Below are positions 18,704 to 26,783 of a stretch of 64,000 nucleotides of DNA, one piece after another. The translations under genes were made by a program, and so were the position numbers. Source of the DNA: Albibeggiatoa sp964388965. Its GTDB lineage: Bacteria > Pseudomonadota > Gammaproteobacteria > Beggiatoales > Beggiatoaceae. The stretch lies in the NCBI GenBank assembly GCA_964388965.1, contig CAYMCP010000003.1, positions 14,953-78,952 of the forward strand. The letters are read 5' to 3'. Within the stretch, counting starts at the first letter, position 1. Each line of letters opens with the position of its first letter. The notes below the pieces were generated by a model. It worked only from the letters and a program-made list of their open reading frames with translations. It did no database searches and had not been told where the DNA came from.

Positions 18704-20959
18704 ATGAACGCAAATGGGGCAGCTATTTTGATATTTTCAAATCATAAACAACAGCAAATAGACAGCCTACAACAGTCTAATCTGCAACTGGAAAAGCTTA
18801 ATCAGGCTTTGCATCAAGAGATTCAACAGCTCCAAGATGCGTTGAAAAAGTTGGGAGAGGAAAACAGTGATTTGCGTATTTCTCTGGAAACCACGACCGA
18901 ACACGCCGATACAGTCGAGATGCAATTGTTAAGTATTCGCAATAATTTAGAGCAAGAAATTGTCGCCCGTACTCAAGAATTAGCAAACAATAATGAGCGT
19001 TTAAAGCGTGAAATCCAAGAGCGTAAACGTGTTGAAGATGTGCAACGTAATAGTTTGTTATTGCGTCAAACTTTGCTTAATAGTATTCCGAATCCAATCT
19101 TTTTTAAAAATAATTTAGGGATGTATCTAGGCTGCAATCGCAGTTTTGAAGAATATATTGGACGCTCAGAATCTGAGATTGTTGGTCATACTGCGCAAGA
19201 ACTTTATCCATCGCAACGTGCAGCATTGGAAGAACAACGTGATTATGCTTTATTTAACAGTGAGATAGATGGTGTACAAATTATCGAGGAGCGGGTGCAA
19301 TATGCTGATGGTTCTATGCACGATGTTATGTTTAATACCGCTACTTTTAAAACTTCAGATGGTAGCGTGGCGGGTTTGGTTGGCATTATTATCGACATTT
19401 CTGAACATAAACGCGCCGAAGAGGCATTGCTTAAAGCCAAAGAAGCGGCTGAAGAAGCTAATATCATTAAAAGTCAATTTATTGCTAATATGAGTCATGA
19501 ATTGCGAACACCATTAAATGCAATTTTAGGTTACAGTGAAATGTTAGAGGAAGATGTTGCTGATTTTGGGCATTATGATCTTGTAGCAGATATTCGTAAA
19601 ATTAATGCAGCCGGCAAACATTTATTAGGTTTAATTAATGACGTGCTAGATATTTCTAAGATTGAAGCTGGTAAAATGAGCATTTATGCTGAAACTTTTT
19701 CTATTCAACACATGGTGGATGATGTTGTCAGCACCATTCGCCCACTGATTCAAACTAAAAATAATACGCTTGATGTCAAAATATCAAACGAAATTGGTAA
19801 TATGCACACTGATTTAACTAAAATTCGCCAAATATTATTTAATTTACTCAGCAATGCCGCTAAATTTACTGAAAAAAGTCGTATTTCACTTGATGTTTTC
19901 CGCCGTGTTGAACCAGAACAAGATTGGATTGAATTTAGGGTAGGCGATCAAGGGATTGGCATGACCTCTGAGCAAATGCAAAATTTATTTCAGCCCTTTA
20001 CGCAAGCTGATGCTTCCACGACGCGGAAATATGGTGGTACGGGGCTGGGATTGACGATTTCACAACGTTTTGCTGAAATGATGGGCGGTAGAATCGATGT
20101 TGAAAGTGAGTACGGTAAAGGGAGTTGTTTTAGTATTCACCTGCCTGCCTATGTAATTGTTGAGGAGCCTGTTGTCGAAGGTTCTAACGCACCAAAACCG
20201 GCTACCGTGACACAACAAGCTGGTAATACAGTATTAATTATTGATGATGATGCGATTGTACGCGAATTATTGCAAAATTATATTAAAAAGTTAGGTTTTC
20301 AGGTTATTGTTGCTGAAAGCGGTCAGGATGGTATTGCTTTAGCGCGTAAATACAAACCTCATGCAATTACTTTAGATGTCATGATGCCGGGCATGGACGG
20401 TTGGATGGTGTTATCGGAATTGAAAGCAGATGTTGAATTAGCTAAAATACCTGTCATTATGGTTTCATTAATTGAAGATAAAAGTATTGGTTATTCACTA
20501 GGCGCATCTGAGTATTTGACCAAACCAATTAATCGAGATGAATTAAATCGCATATTGCGTAAATATTTAACAGATGATGAAAATTCACAAAAAATCCTTG
20601 TAGTCGAAGATGATGATGTGACTCGTAATTTAATCAAGTCGATGTTGCAAAAGATAGGTTGGCAAGTGGAATTAACGGAAAATGGTCAAGCTGCATTAGA
20701 AAGTTTATTACAAAGTCGTCCAGATTTAATTTTATCGGATTTGATGATGCCAGAAATGGATGGATTTGAATTGATTACCAAATTGCGCAAAGAACCTGAA
20801 TGGCGGCATATTCCCGTTGTGGTACTCACCGCAAAAGACATGACTCCTGATGAGCGCAATATGTTAAACAGTCGAGTTGAAAAAGTATTTCAAAAAGGTG
20901 ACTATCGACGTGAGGAATTATTAAATGAGATTCGGGAATGTTTGACTCGTCCAAAATAA
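18704..20959 (+). CDS. PAS hybrid histidine kinase with two receivers
   Basis: A soluble hybrid kinase of 751 residues with no transmembrane segment. A long coiled coil (about 15-115) precedes a PAS domain (about 118-238), then HisKA with H265 (MSHELRTP) and HATPase_c (N box NLLSNAAKF, GDQGIGM, GGTGLGL). Two receivers follow. The first has D557 in LDVMMPGMDG and K606; the second has D678 in SDLMMPEMDG. No HPt or output domain is present, so phosphate must pass to another protein. It is divergent from the giant kinase, and the pseudopilin genes begin 65 bases downstream on the same strand. Any functional link to them is unproven. Confidence 0.93.
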   Translation: MNANGAAILIFSNHKQQQIDSLQQSNLQLEKLNQALHQEIQQLQDALKKLGEENSDLRISLETTTEHADTVEMQLLSIRNNLEQEIVARTQELANNNERLKREIQERKRVEDVQRNSLLLRQTLLNSIPNPIFFKNNLGMYLGCNRSFEEYIGRSESEIVGHTAQELYPSQRAALEEQRDYALFNSEIDGVQIIEERVQYADGSMHDVMFNTATFKTSDGSVAGLVGIIIDISEHKRAEEALLKAKEAAEEANIIKSQFIANMSHELRTPLNAILGYSEMLEEDVADFGHYDLVADIRKINAAGKHLLGLINDVLDISKIEAGKMSIYAETFSIQHMVDDVVSTIRPLIQTKNNTLDVKISNEIGNMHTDLTKIRQILFNLLSNAAKFTEKSRISLDVFRRVEPEQDWIEFRVGDQGIGMTSEQMQNLFQPFTQADASTTRKYGGTGLGLTISQRFAEMMGGRIDVESEYGKGSCFSIHLPAYVIVEEPVVEGSNAPKPATVTQQAGNTVLIIDDDAIVRELLQNYIKKLGFQVIVAESGQDGIALARKYKPHAITLDVMMPGMDGWMVLSELKADVELAKIPVIMVSLIEDKSIGYSLGASEYLTKPINRDELNRILRKYLTDDENSQKILVVEDDDVTRNLIKSMLQKIGWQVELTENGQAALESLLQSRPDLILSDLMMPEMDGFELITKLRKEPEWRHIPVVVLTAKDMTPDERNMLNSRVEKVFQKGDYRREELLNEIRECLTRPK

Positions 20960-21024
20960 TTTTAATGAATATATCAAATTGAGCAAGTATTTTAGAGTAG
21001 ATTTACGGGATAAATATTCATAAA

Positions 21025-21435
21025 ATGAATAAATTAAAAGCTTATACACTATTAGAATTGATGATAGTTTTATTTATTTTTGCGTTATTAACAGGTCTCA
21101 TTGCGCCCCGATTAATTTTAATCTACGATAGTGTACAAGCAGCTTATCAGCGTGATGAAATTATGTCACAAATAAGTAGTTTAAGTTATCAAGCTTATCA
21201 AAAAGGGCTTAATTTTCGTTTTGAAACTTATCCTTTTGAAGCGAATAATGTAGATTATACTATTTTACAGAAAAATATACATTTATCTATACCTGATGGC
21301 TGGAAAATTAGCGCGAAACAACCGATTATTTTTCGAGCAAATGGGGCGTGTACGGGTGGTGAATTAACTTTACAATACGAGACGCTTTTTTATTCTGTCC
21401 AATTAATTCCACCATTTTGTCGAGCAATCCAATGA
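21025..21435 (+). CDS. Type II secretion pseudopilin, GspH-like
   Basis: A 136-residue prepilin-like protein. A short positive leader (MNKLKA) is followed by YTLLELMIVLFIFALLTG, the class III signal with the essential Glu at +5. The residue before the cleavage point is Ala rather than the usual Gly. The rest is a short beta-rich domain with two Cys, as in minor pseudopilins. Gene order with the next two coupled genes suggests GspH. It would be processed by a PilD-type peptidase and help form the T2SS pseudopilus tip. Confidence 0.75.
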   Translation: MNKLKAYTLLELMIVLFIFALLTGLIAPRLILIYDSVQAAYQRDEIMSQISSLSYQAYQKGLNFRFETYPFEANNVDYTILQKNIHLSIPDGWKISAKQPIIFRANGACTGGELTLQYETLFYSVQLIPPFCRAIQ

Positions 21436-21851
21436 AAATGCGTGGTTTTAGCCTGTTAGAAGCAATTGTTGCCTTAGTGTTAATATCGATGGTTGGGATG
21501 GCTTTATTTGGCTGGGTGAATGCGAATTTACAAAGCCTTCAACGAATTCAGCAAGTACAAAAGCGTCATGAGGCGGCGCGTAATGCAATGATTTTTATGG
21601 AAACAGTTAATCCAATGCAACAACCTACGGGCGATAGTACAATAGGTTTGTATCGCTTTGAATGGAAAGCAGATTCTTTGGCTGAACCTATGGATAATAC
21701 AAGTGGTTTAGCAGGAAGCGGTATTTATAGCGTTGGTTTGTACGAGACGACGGTAAATATTTACGTGGAACAAGAATGGGTTACAGTCATTAAATTAAAT
21801 CAAGTTGGTTATAAGCAGGTGCGTGATCCAATATGGAAATCATGGGAATGA
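21432..21851 (+). CDS. Type II secretion pseudopilin, GspI-like
   Basis: The start is the ATG at 21432, which overlaps the preceding stop as ATGA and gives MKMRG/FSLLEAIVALVLIS, a classic prepilin leader with Gly at -1 and Glu at +5. An earlier in-frame TTG at 21417 is unnecessary. The mature part is 139 residues minus the leader, with an extended helix ending in RRHEAARNAM-like basic sequence and a small globular domain. Position between H-like and J-like genes suggests GspI, the core of the I-J-K tip complex. Confidence 0.75.
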   Translation: MKMRGFSLLEAIVALVLISMVGMALFGWVNANLQSLQRIQQVQKRHEAARNAMIFMETVNPMQQPTGDSTIGLYRFEWKADSLAEPMDNTSGLAGSGIYSVGLYETTVNIYVEQEWVTVIKLNQVGYKQVRDPIWKSWE

Positions 21852-22450
21852 AACAACAAACCGCTTTTACCTTATTAGAAGTGTTAGTTGTGCTAGTATT
21901 AGTTAGTTTAATCAGTATGTTATTGATGCAGGGTTTAGGATTTGTGTTGCAGTTGCGCACTCAGTTTGTCAATCAACTTGATGATTTACAACAAGGTACA
22001 TTGCAAGAATATTGGTTTAGAAGTTCTACAAGATCATTATTTCCCGCAGGTTCGCAATCTCCATTTGTATTTAAAGGAGATAAATATAGCTTTTCTGGTT
22101 TAACAACCGCTTCTTTGCATGATGACATTGGTACACCCGTCGCGTTTAAATGGGCGTTAATTACGCAACAGGATAAGACAAAATTATATTATTATCCAAA
22201 TCTTATTAATGATCCTGAACAAAATTGGTTAGTTATGGAGTGGTTTGGAAACGAAGGACAATTTGAGTATTTGGACACAGAGGGTAAATGGTTTAGTCAA
22301 TGGCCACCACAGGCGTTTGAGGCGGCTAATCAGTTGCCTGAAGCTGTTTTACTAACGGGTAAGCGTAGGCAACAAAGATTGCAATGGTTGGTTAGTGTGA
22401 TTGGAATGAAAAGCGCACCTTTACAAATTAATCCTATGTTTGATTTATAG
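21848..22450 (+). CDS. Type II secretion pseudopilin, GspJ-like
   Basis: The start is taken at 21848, where ATGA again couples it to the preceding gene. The leader is MKQQTA followed by FTLLEVLVVLVLVSL, with Ala at the -1 position and Glu at +5. At 200 residues it is the largest of the three, which fits GspJ. A gspK gene would normally follow, but the next gene is cytochrome b561, so the minor pseudopilin set is incomplete here. A lone gspF lies at 31052. Confidence 0.75.
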   Translation: MKQQTAFTLLEVLVVLVLVSLISMLLMQGLGFVLQLRTQFVNQLDDLQQGTLQEYWFRSSTRSLFPAGSQSPFVFKGDKYSFSGLTTASLHDDIGTPVAFKWALITQQDKTKLYYYPNLINDPEQNWLVMEWFGNEGQFEYLDTEGKWFSQWPPQAFEAANQLPEAVLLTGKRRQQRLQWLVSVIGMKSAPLQINPMFDL

Positions 22451-22599
22451 GCTATTTTCTAAAGCTAAATTAATTTAATATTTAATTTTAAACCGCTAAA
22501 AATTTTAATGAGATTACTCGGTCTGGCAGTAGAAAATAACTTGCCAAACACTTATTTTTGATGATAATGAAAACATATTCATGACACAAGGTTGCAACA

Positions 22600-23115
22600 A
22601 TGGTTTCGCAAAAATATCACTCATCACTTAGAATTATTCATTGGTTAATGATGATAGCAATTACGACTATTCTCGTGCTCGGTTTTGTTATGGTGGAGTT
22701 TAAGGACTGTAAGCCCTGGACGTTATACGAATGGCATAAATCTTTAGGTGTACTCGTTTTTGTACTCGTATGGTTGCGTCTGATTGTTCGGTGGTTCAGT
22801 GTCGTACCCTCTTTGCCTAAAACTATTTCCGTTGTAAATCGTTTTGCTGCTCACTTGGTCGCTTATTTATTGTATGTCTGTATGATTTTAATGCCAATTA
22901 GTGGTTATGCGGTATCGAATATGAACGGCTATGGTGTAAAATTTTTCGGTTATCCGCTCCCCACTATTTTTACAAAAAATCTCGAATTAGCGCAACTTGC
23001 CGAACAAATCCACACTTATACCGCTTATTTTTTATTAATTTTACTTGCATTACACATTCTCGGCGTTATTTTACACCACATTCAAGGCGAAGAAATTCTA
23101 AGCCGTATTACTTAA
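22600..23115 (+). CDS. Cytochrome b561 family membrane protein
   Basis: A CybB-like di-haem b cytochrome of 171 residues with four transmembrane helices (about 13-32, 47-66, 84-105, 138-160). Haem-ligand candidates are His14, His46, His138 and His152, spaced as in E. coli CybB, which oxidises quinol and can use superoxide as electron donor. The start ATG follows AAGGTTGCAACA. It stands alone between the pseudopilin operon and a convergent methyltransferase pair. Confidence 0.92.
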   Translation: MVSQKYHSSLRIIHWLMMIAITTILVLGFVMVEFKDCKPWTLYEWHKSLGVLVFVLVWLRLIVRWFSVVPSLPKTISVVNRFAAHLVAYLLYVCMILMPISGYAVSNMNGYGVKFFGYPLPTIFTKNLELAQLAEQIHTYTAYFLLILLALHILGVILHHIQGEEILSRIT

Positions 23116-23130
23116 AAAATTTGGGGAGAT

Positions 23131-23151
23131 GGGTAGATTTTTAGTCTGCCC
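23131..23151. terminator. Possible bidirectional terminator hairpin
   Basis: The stem GGGTAGA/TCTGCCC, with one G-T pair and a 7-base loop, lies 15 bases after the cytochrome b561 stop and 27 bases from the convergent methyltransferase stop. There is no clean T-run, so termination activity is uncertain. Confidence 0.4.
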
Positions 23152-23177
23152 AAAACCCTATGTTTTTCAAGCGTTTG

Positions 23178-23960
23178 TCATGACACGCGACGCGCCGTAA
23201 TACAGAAACAAGGTCCATTTGGATGTTGTGGTGAATCAAAACCTATCCGAATATCACTAAAACCAAAATATTCTAAACAAGCTAAAATATCAGATTTAGA
23301 CATCCACATACTAAATTGATCATTACCACCACAAAAACTTAACCAACCTAATGCTTCACGGTAATTTTGTTTATATACAACATGTTTAAACCCTTGATAT
23401 TCAAGCTGTTCTGAGCCTGTGAATTGTCCTTTATGCTTTGGATCATTTTCAATAATATCTGCTTGATAATAGTGAGTAAAAAACATCACACTATCTGCAC
23501 ATTTAGCAATTAATGCAATTAATTCAACAGGATTTTTCATGTGATACAAAACACCACTTGCTAAACAAAAATCATAGTGATCTTGAGTTTGTTGCAAATA
23601 TGGGATGAAATCACCTAAAATAAAATGAGTACGCGATAAATTAAAAATTTCTTTGCTAATAAGGCATTTTAGATAGGCTCGCGTGTTGGATTCAATGCTT
23701 AAAATCGACTGTACCCCCATCTTTTCTAACATATAACTGTGTCCGCCTTCTAATGGACCTAATTCTAATACACGCACATCTTGAAAACCATTAAGCTGTT
23801 CGGCTGCCCAAGTAATGCGTGCATCGTCGAATAAAGTTGCCCCACCTGCTTGCAATTCAGCGCGTTCTGGCGGCATTTTAGAAGACCATTCGCCCTTAAA
23901 AATATCAAGAGCATTTTGGTCACTGGGATGGGTTTTAATGTATTGATCAAGAATATTCAT
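23178..23960 (-). CDS. Class I SAM-dependent methyltransferase
   Basis: A Rossmann-fold methyltransferase. Motif I reads VLELGPLEGGH and is followed by an acidic SIES at the end of beta 2. A CLASGVLYHMKNP segment matches the post-motif region seen in small-molecule and sugar methyltransferases. I start at the ATG at 23960 (MNILDQYIKTHP, 260 residues), because the upstream in-frame ATG at 24014 lies inside the preceding gene. The gap to that gene is 10 bases, so the two are cotranscribed. The substrate is unknown. Related sequences often lie in polysaccharide or glycan clusters. Confidence 0.8.
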   Translation of the reverse strand: MNILDQYIKTHPSDQNALDIFKGEWSSKMPPERAELQAGGATLFDDARITWAAEQLNGFQDVRVLELGPLEGGHSYMLEKMGVQSILSIESNTRAYLKCLISKEIFNLSRTHFILGDFIPYLQQTQDHYDFCLASGVLYHMKNPVELIALIAKCADSVMFFTHYYQADIIENDPKHKGQFTGSEQLEYQGFKHVVYKQNYREALGWLSFCGGNDQFSMWMSKSDILACLEYFGFSDIRIGFDSPQHPNGPCFCITARRVS

Positions 23961-23970
23961 AATTAATTTC

Positions 23971-24912
23971 TTATTGTGGATACATGCTTTGAGTAATGAC
24001 ATTAGCATCAACATCCCATGATAAATCAGTATGGGTCAATTTTTTTGCTATAACGGCGGTTGCTAAATAAGCCGGATAATTTTCTAATCCGAAAACAGCA
24101 GGGTGCGCTTGATGCGCCACAATCGAAGCAGGTTCTGCTAATGCCATATCAATAATTTCAAAACCAGTAAATTGATTAAATAATGCACGCCACGCTTGGT
24201 CTGAAAAACGCCAGAAATCCCAAGGCATTTCGTGTAACGCCCAAGTTTGATGCGTTGTGATCATCACAGTGCCGCCAACTTTCAGCACTTTATTGATTTC
24301 TAATGCCACTTTCCAAGGCATAATTAAATGCTCAAATACCGACATGCTAAATATCACATCGCAGCTATCGGGTTCAAAATAGTGACCTAATTGGTGCGCA
24401 TCTCCAATTACATCAACATTATCACCTTGTAAAATGTCAAAACCTGTGTATTTTACCTGTTTCGGAATCATTTGTTTTCGAGTGATACCAGAACGTGCCC
24501 TTGAACCAATTTCAATAATATGTGCTTGTTTGGGCAAGTTTTGTATTTGTTGGAAAAAACGGTGTTGTAGTTGAGCAACTGTATTATCTAACAAACTCGA
24601 ATTATTTTGAAAGTCTTTTAAACTTATTATCTTCTTATTTGAAAGCGTAACGGTTAATATAAGATTAAAAAATTTTTCGGGATGGACAAGGTAAATATAG
24701 CCGTTAAAAGATGATTTTTCTGCTTGCGCACCGTAGACATGTGATACGTGTGGACTCAATTGACGTAGTTTTGCAGCTTGTAACGGTAGATATTCCCCAT
24801 CTAAACTAAAACCAATTTCATGAATTTCATGTACATCATCAAATATCCAACCTTTAATGAAAACGTAATGTTGAAAGCAATTAAATTGCTTTATAAACCA
24901 AGTAAGTGCCAT
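23971..24912 (-). CDS. SAM-dependent methyltransferase (type 11) with N-terminal extension
   Basis: A two-part protein. About 130 N-terminal residues form an unrecognised beta-rich region beginning MALTWFIKQFNCF. A methyltransferase domain follows, with IIEIGSRARSG as motif I, FDILQGDNVDVIGDAH, and FSMSVFEHLIMPW in the type 11 catalytic stretch. The first gene of a two-gene transcript with the methyltransferase downstream. The pair may modify the same substrate, possibly a surface glycan. That is inference. The 202-base divergent region to rimO should carry its promoter. Confidence 0.78.
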   Translation of the reverse strand: MALTWFIKQFNCFQHYVFIKGWIFDDVHEIHEIGFSLDGEYLPLQAAKLRQLSPHVSHVYGAQAEKSSFNGYIYLVHPEKFFNLILTVTLSNKKIISLKDFQNNSSLLDNTVAQLQHRFFQQIQNLPKQAHIIEIGSRARSGITRKQMIPKQVKYTGFDILQGDNVDVIGDAHQLGHYFEPDSCDVIFSMSVFEHLIMPWKVALEINKVLKVGGTVMITTHQTWALHEMPWDFWRFSDQAWRALFNQFTGFEIIDMALAEPASIVAHQAHPAVFGLENYPAYLATAVIAKKLTHTDLSWDVDANVITQSMYPQ

Positions 24913-25114
24913 TTTTGTACCTAACAGAACATATTAAGAGCTAAAAACCTGTAGCCAATCCATCCGTAAATGCCTAAAATAAGCGCGTAAATCCTTATTG
25001 AGGTAATTGACAATGGACTGTAATTAATAACAATTTATCTATCTATATGCAAGCATTATCTTATAATCAATTGTTAATTTAGTAGTAACATCTTGTTTTT
25101 CAAAATAGGTTATT

Positions 25115-26434
25115 ATGAACACCATACCAAAAATAGGTTTTATTTCATTAGGTTGTCCAAAAGCAACGGTTGATTCTGAACGCATATTAACCCAATTACG
25201 TGCAGAAGGTTATGACATTGTTGCTGAATATGATAATGCACAATTAGTTATAATTAATACTTGCGGTTTTATTGATGAAGCTATTGCAGAATCATTAGAA
25301 AGCATTCAAGAAGCGATCGAAGAAAATGGACAAGTGATTGTAACAGGTTGTTTGGGGAGTAAACGGAATATTATTGAGCAATATTGTCCGCATGTACTGG
25401 CGATCACAGGTCCAGATAGTTTAGATGAGGTGATGGCGGCGGTGCATAAGCTCTTACCACCACAGCATGATCCACGTTTTGATTTAGTGCCTTTGGGCGG
25501 CATTAAACTAACACCACGTCATTATGCGTATATTAAAATTGCTGAGGGTTGTAACCAAAAATGTAGTTTTTGTATTATTCCGTCTATGCGTGGGAAATTG
25601 AATAGTCGTCCGATTGATAGCGTCTTGGATGAGGCAAATAATTTGGTACAAGCTGGCGTAAAAGAATTATTATTAGTTTCTCAAGATACAGCGGCTTATG
25701 GTGTAGATAGTCATTATAAGTTAGAGTTTTGGCAAGGAAAACCTTTAAAACGTCGTTTGAATGTATTATTACAAGAAATGGCACCGCTTAATGTATGGAT
25801 ACGTCTACATTATATTTATCCTTATCCTCATGTTGATCAACTGGTTGAATTAATGGCTGAAGGATTAATATTGCCTTATTTAGATGTGCCATTACAACAC
25901 ATTAGTCATAGTGTATTAAAAATGATGCGTCGTCCAGCAGATAGTGAAAATATTATCAAACGTATTGCTCATTGGCGTTCAATTTGTCCTGAGTTGGTGA
26001 TTCGTAGCACCTTTATTGTCGGTTTTCCCGGCGAAACTGAGGATGATTTTCAACAATTATTAGATTTTTTAGATCAAACTGAATTGGATAGAGTAGGTGT
26101 ATTTCCCTATTCTGCTGTGGAGGGCGCAAGTGCGAATGCGTTAGCAAATCCAGTAGAAGAATATGAAAAAATCGAACGTTTAGAGCAAGTTATGGCATTA
26201 CAAGCCGATGTAAGTCGTGATAAATTACAACAACGAGTTGGAAAGCTAGAGACGGTACTCATTGACGCAATTGATGATGATTTGATTGTGGCACGTAGTG
26301 CGGCTGACGCACCAGAAATCGATGGGCAAGTATTTATCGAATCGCCAGAGTCACATCATTTAAAAGTCGGCGAATTTACTCAAGTCGAAATTATTGAAGC
26401 AGATGAACATGATGTTTATGCTAAATTAATTTAA
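25115..26434 (+). CDS. rimO: Ribosomal protein S12 methylthiotransferase
   Basis: A radical SAM enzyme that adds a methylthio group to Asp89 of ribosomal protein S12. The N-terminal UPF0004 domain carries cysteines C14 (SLGCPK), C50 (NTCGF) and C79 (TGCLG) for the auxiliary cluster. The radical SAM motif is C146-x3-C150-x2-C153 (CNQKCSFC). A TRAM domain ends the protein. The 439-residue length and PHVLAITGPD segment fit RimO rather than MiaB. Complete and presumably functional. Confidence 0.96.
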   Translation: MNTIPKIGFISLGCPKATVDSERILTQLRAEGYDIVAEYDNAQLVIINTCGFIDEAIAESLESIQEAIEENGQVIVTGCLGSKRNIIEQYCPHVLAITGPDSLDEVMAAVHKLLPPQHDPRFDLVPLGGIKLTPRHYAYIKIAEGCNQKCSFCIIPSMRGKLNSRPIDSVLDEANNLVQAGVKELLLVSQDTAAYGVDSHYKLEFWQGKPLKRRLNVLLQEMAPLNVWIRLHYIYPYPHVDQLVELMAEGLILPYLDVPLQHISHSVLKMMRRPADSENIIKRIAHWRSICPELVIRSTFIVGFPGETEDDFQQLLDFLDQTELDRVGVFPYSAVEGASANALANPVEEYEKIERLEQVMALQADVSRDKLQQRVGKLETVLIDAIDDDLIVARSAADAPEIDGQVFIESPESHHLKVGEFTQVEIIEADEHDVYAKLI

Positions 26435-26456
26435 ATTATATTTTAGAGAAACGCTC

Positions 26457-26534
26457 ATGAATGCCACTGAACTTTTAGAAATCATCGCTAGAAATGAGGA
26501 CAGCCAACGCCAATTTAAGGCTAATATCAGTTAG
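26457..26534 (+). pseudogene. 5' stub of an AlbA_2-type ATP-binding protein gene, cut by a MITE
   Basis: After GAGAAACGCTC an ATG opens a 25-codon frame, MNATELLEIIARNEDSQRQF and five more residues. It matches the conserved start of bacterial AlbA_2/RecG-like putative ATP-dependent proteins (ELLEIIARGEDSxxQFK). The frame ends inside the left terminal repeat of the inserted element. The rest of the gene is absent, since isocitrate dehydrogenase ends just beyond the element. This is therefore a truncated remnant. The family call rests on 25 residues only. Confidence 0.55.
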
Positions 26535-26781
26535 GAGTTACGCAGTTTAAATAAAAATTTGTCTCGTTTCCTCGTCCCAATGCTCTTCGCATGAAGAGGT
26601 GATTGATATGTTAAATAATGAAGTTCTTTTACAGCTTCGCCATGTAGGAATGCAGTCCAGACGCGCCGAGTCATGAGTCAACTCGACGTAGCACGTCATG
26701 AAGGCATCCCCACGAATCTTATGGGAACAAGACAACGCTTTGAATAGATTAAATTTTTTATTTGAACTGCGCAACGCCTAA
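26531..26781. mobile_element. MITE-like element with ~27-bp terminal inverted repeats
   Basis: The left end (26531-26560) reads TTAGGAGTTACGCAGTTTAA and continues AT-rich. The reverse complement of the right end (to 26781) reads TTAGGCGTTGCGCAGTTCAA and also continues AT-rich. About 25 of 29 positions match. The ends are flanked by or include TA, suggesting a TA target duplication with termini GGxGTTxCGCAGTT. The 251-base interior has no transposase, only a chance reading frame and palindromic GC-rich segments. It lies 3 bases from the icd stop and truncates the gene to its left. A related left end occurs at 44091. Confidence 0.75.
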
Positions 26782-26783
26782 AA

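Noticed and set aside
26547..26774. 75-codon minus-strand frame inside the MITE-like element
   Set aside because: It lies between terminal inverted repeats and is composed of palindromic repeat sequence. No family or ribosome site.
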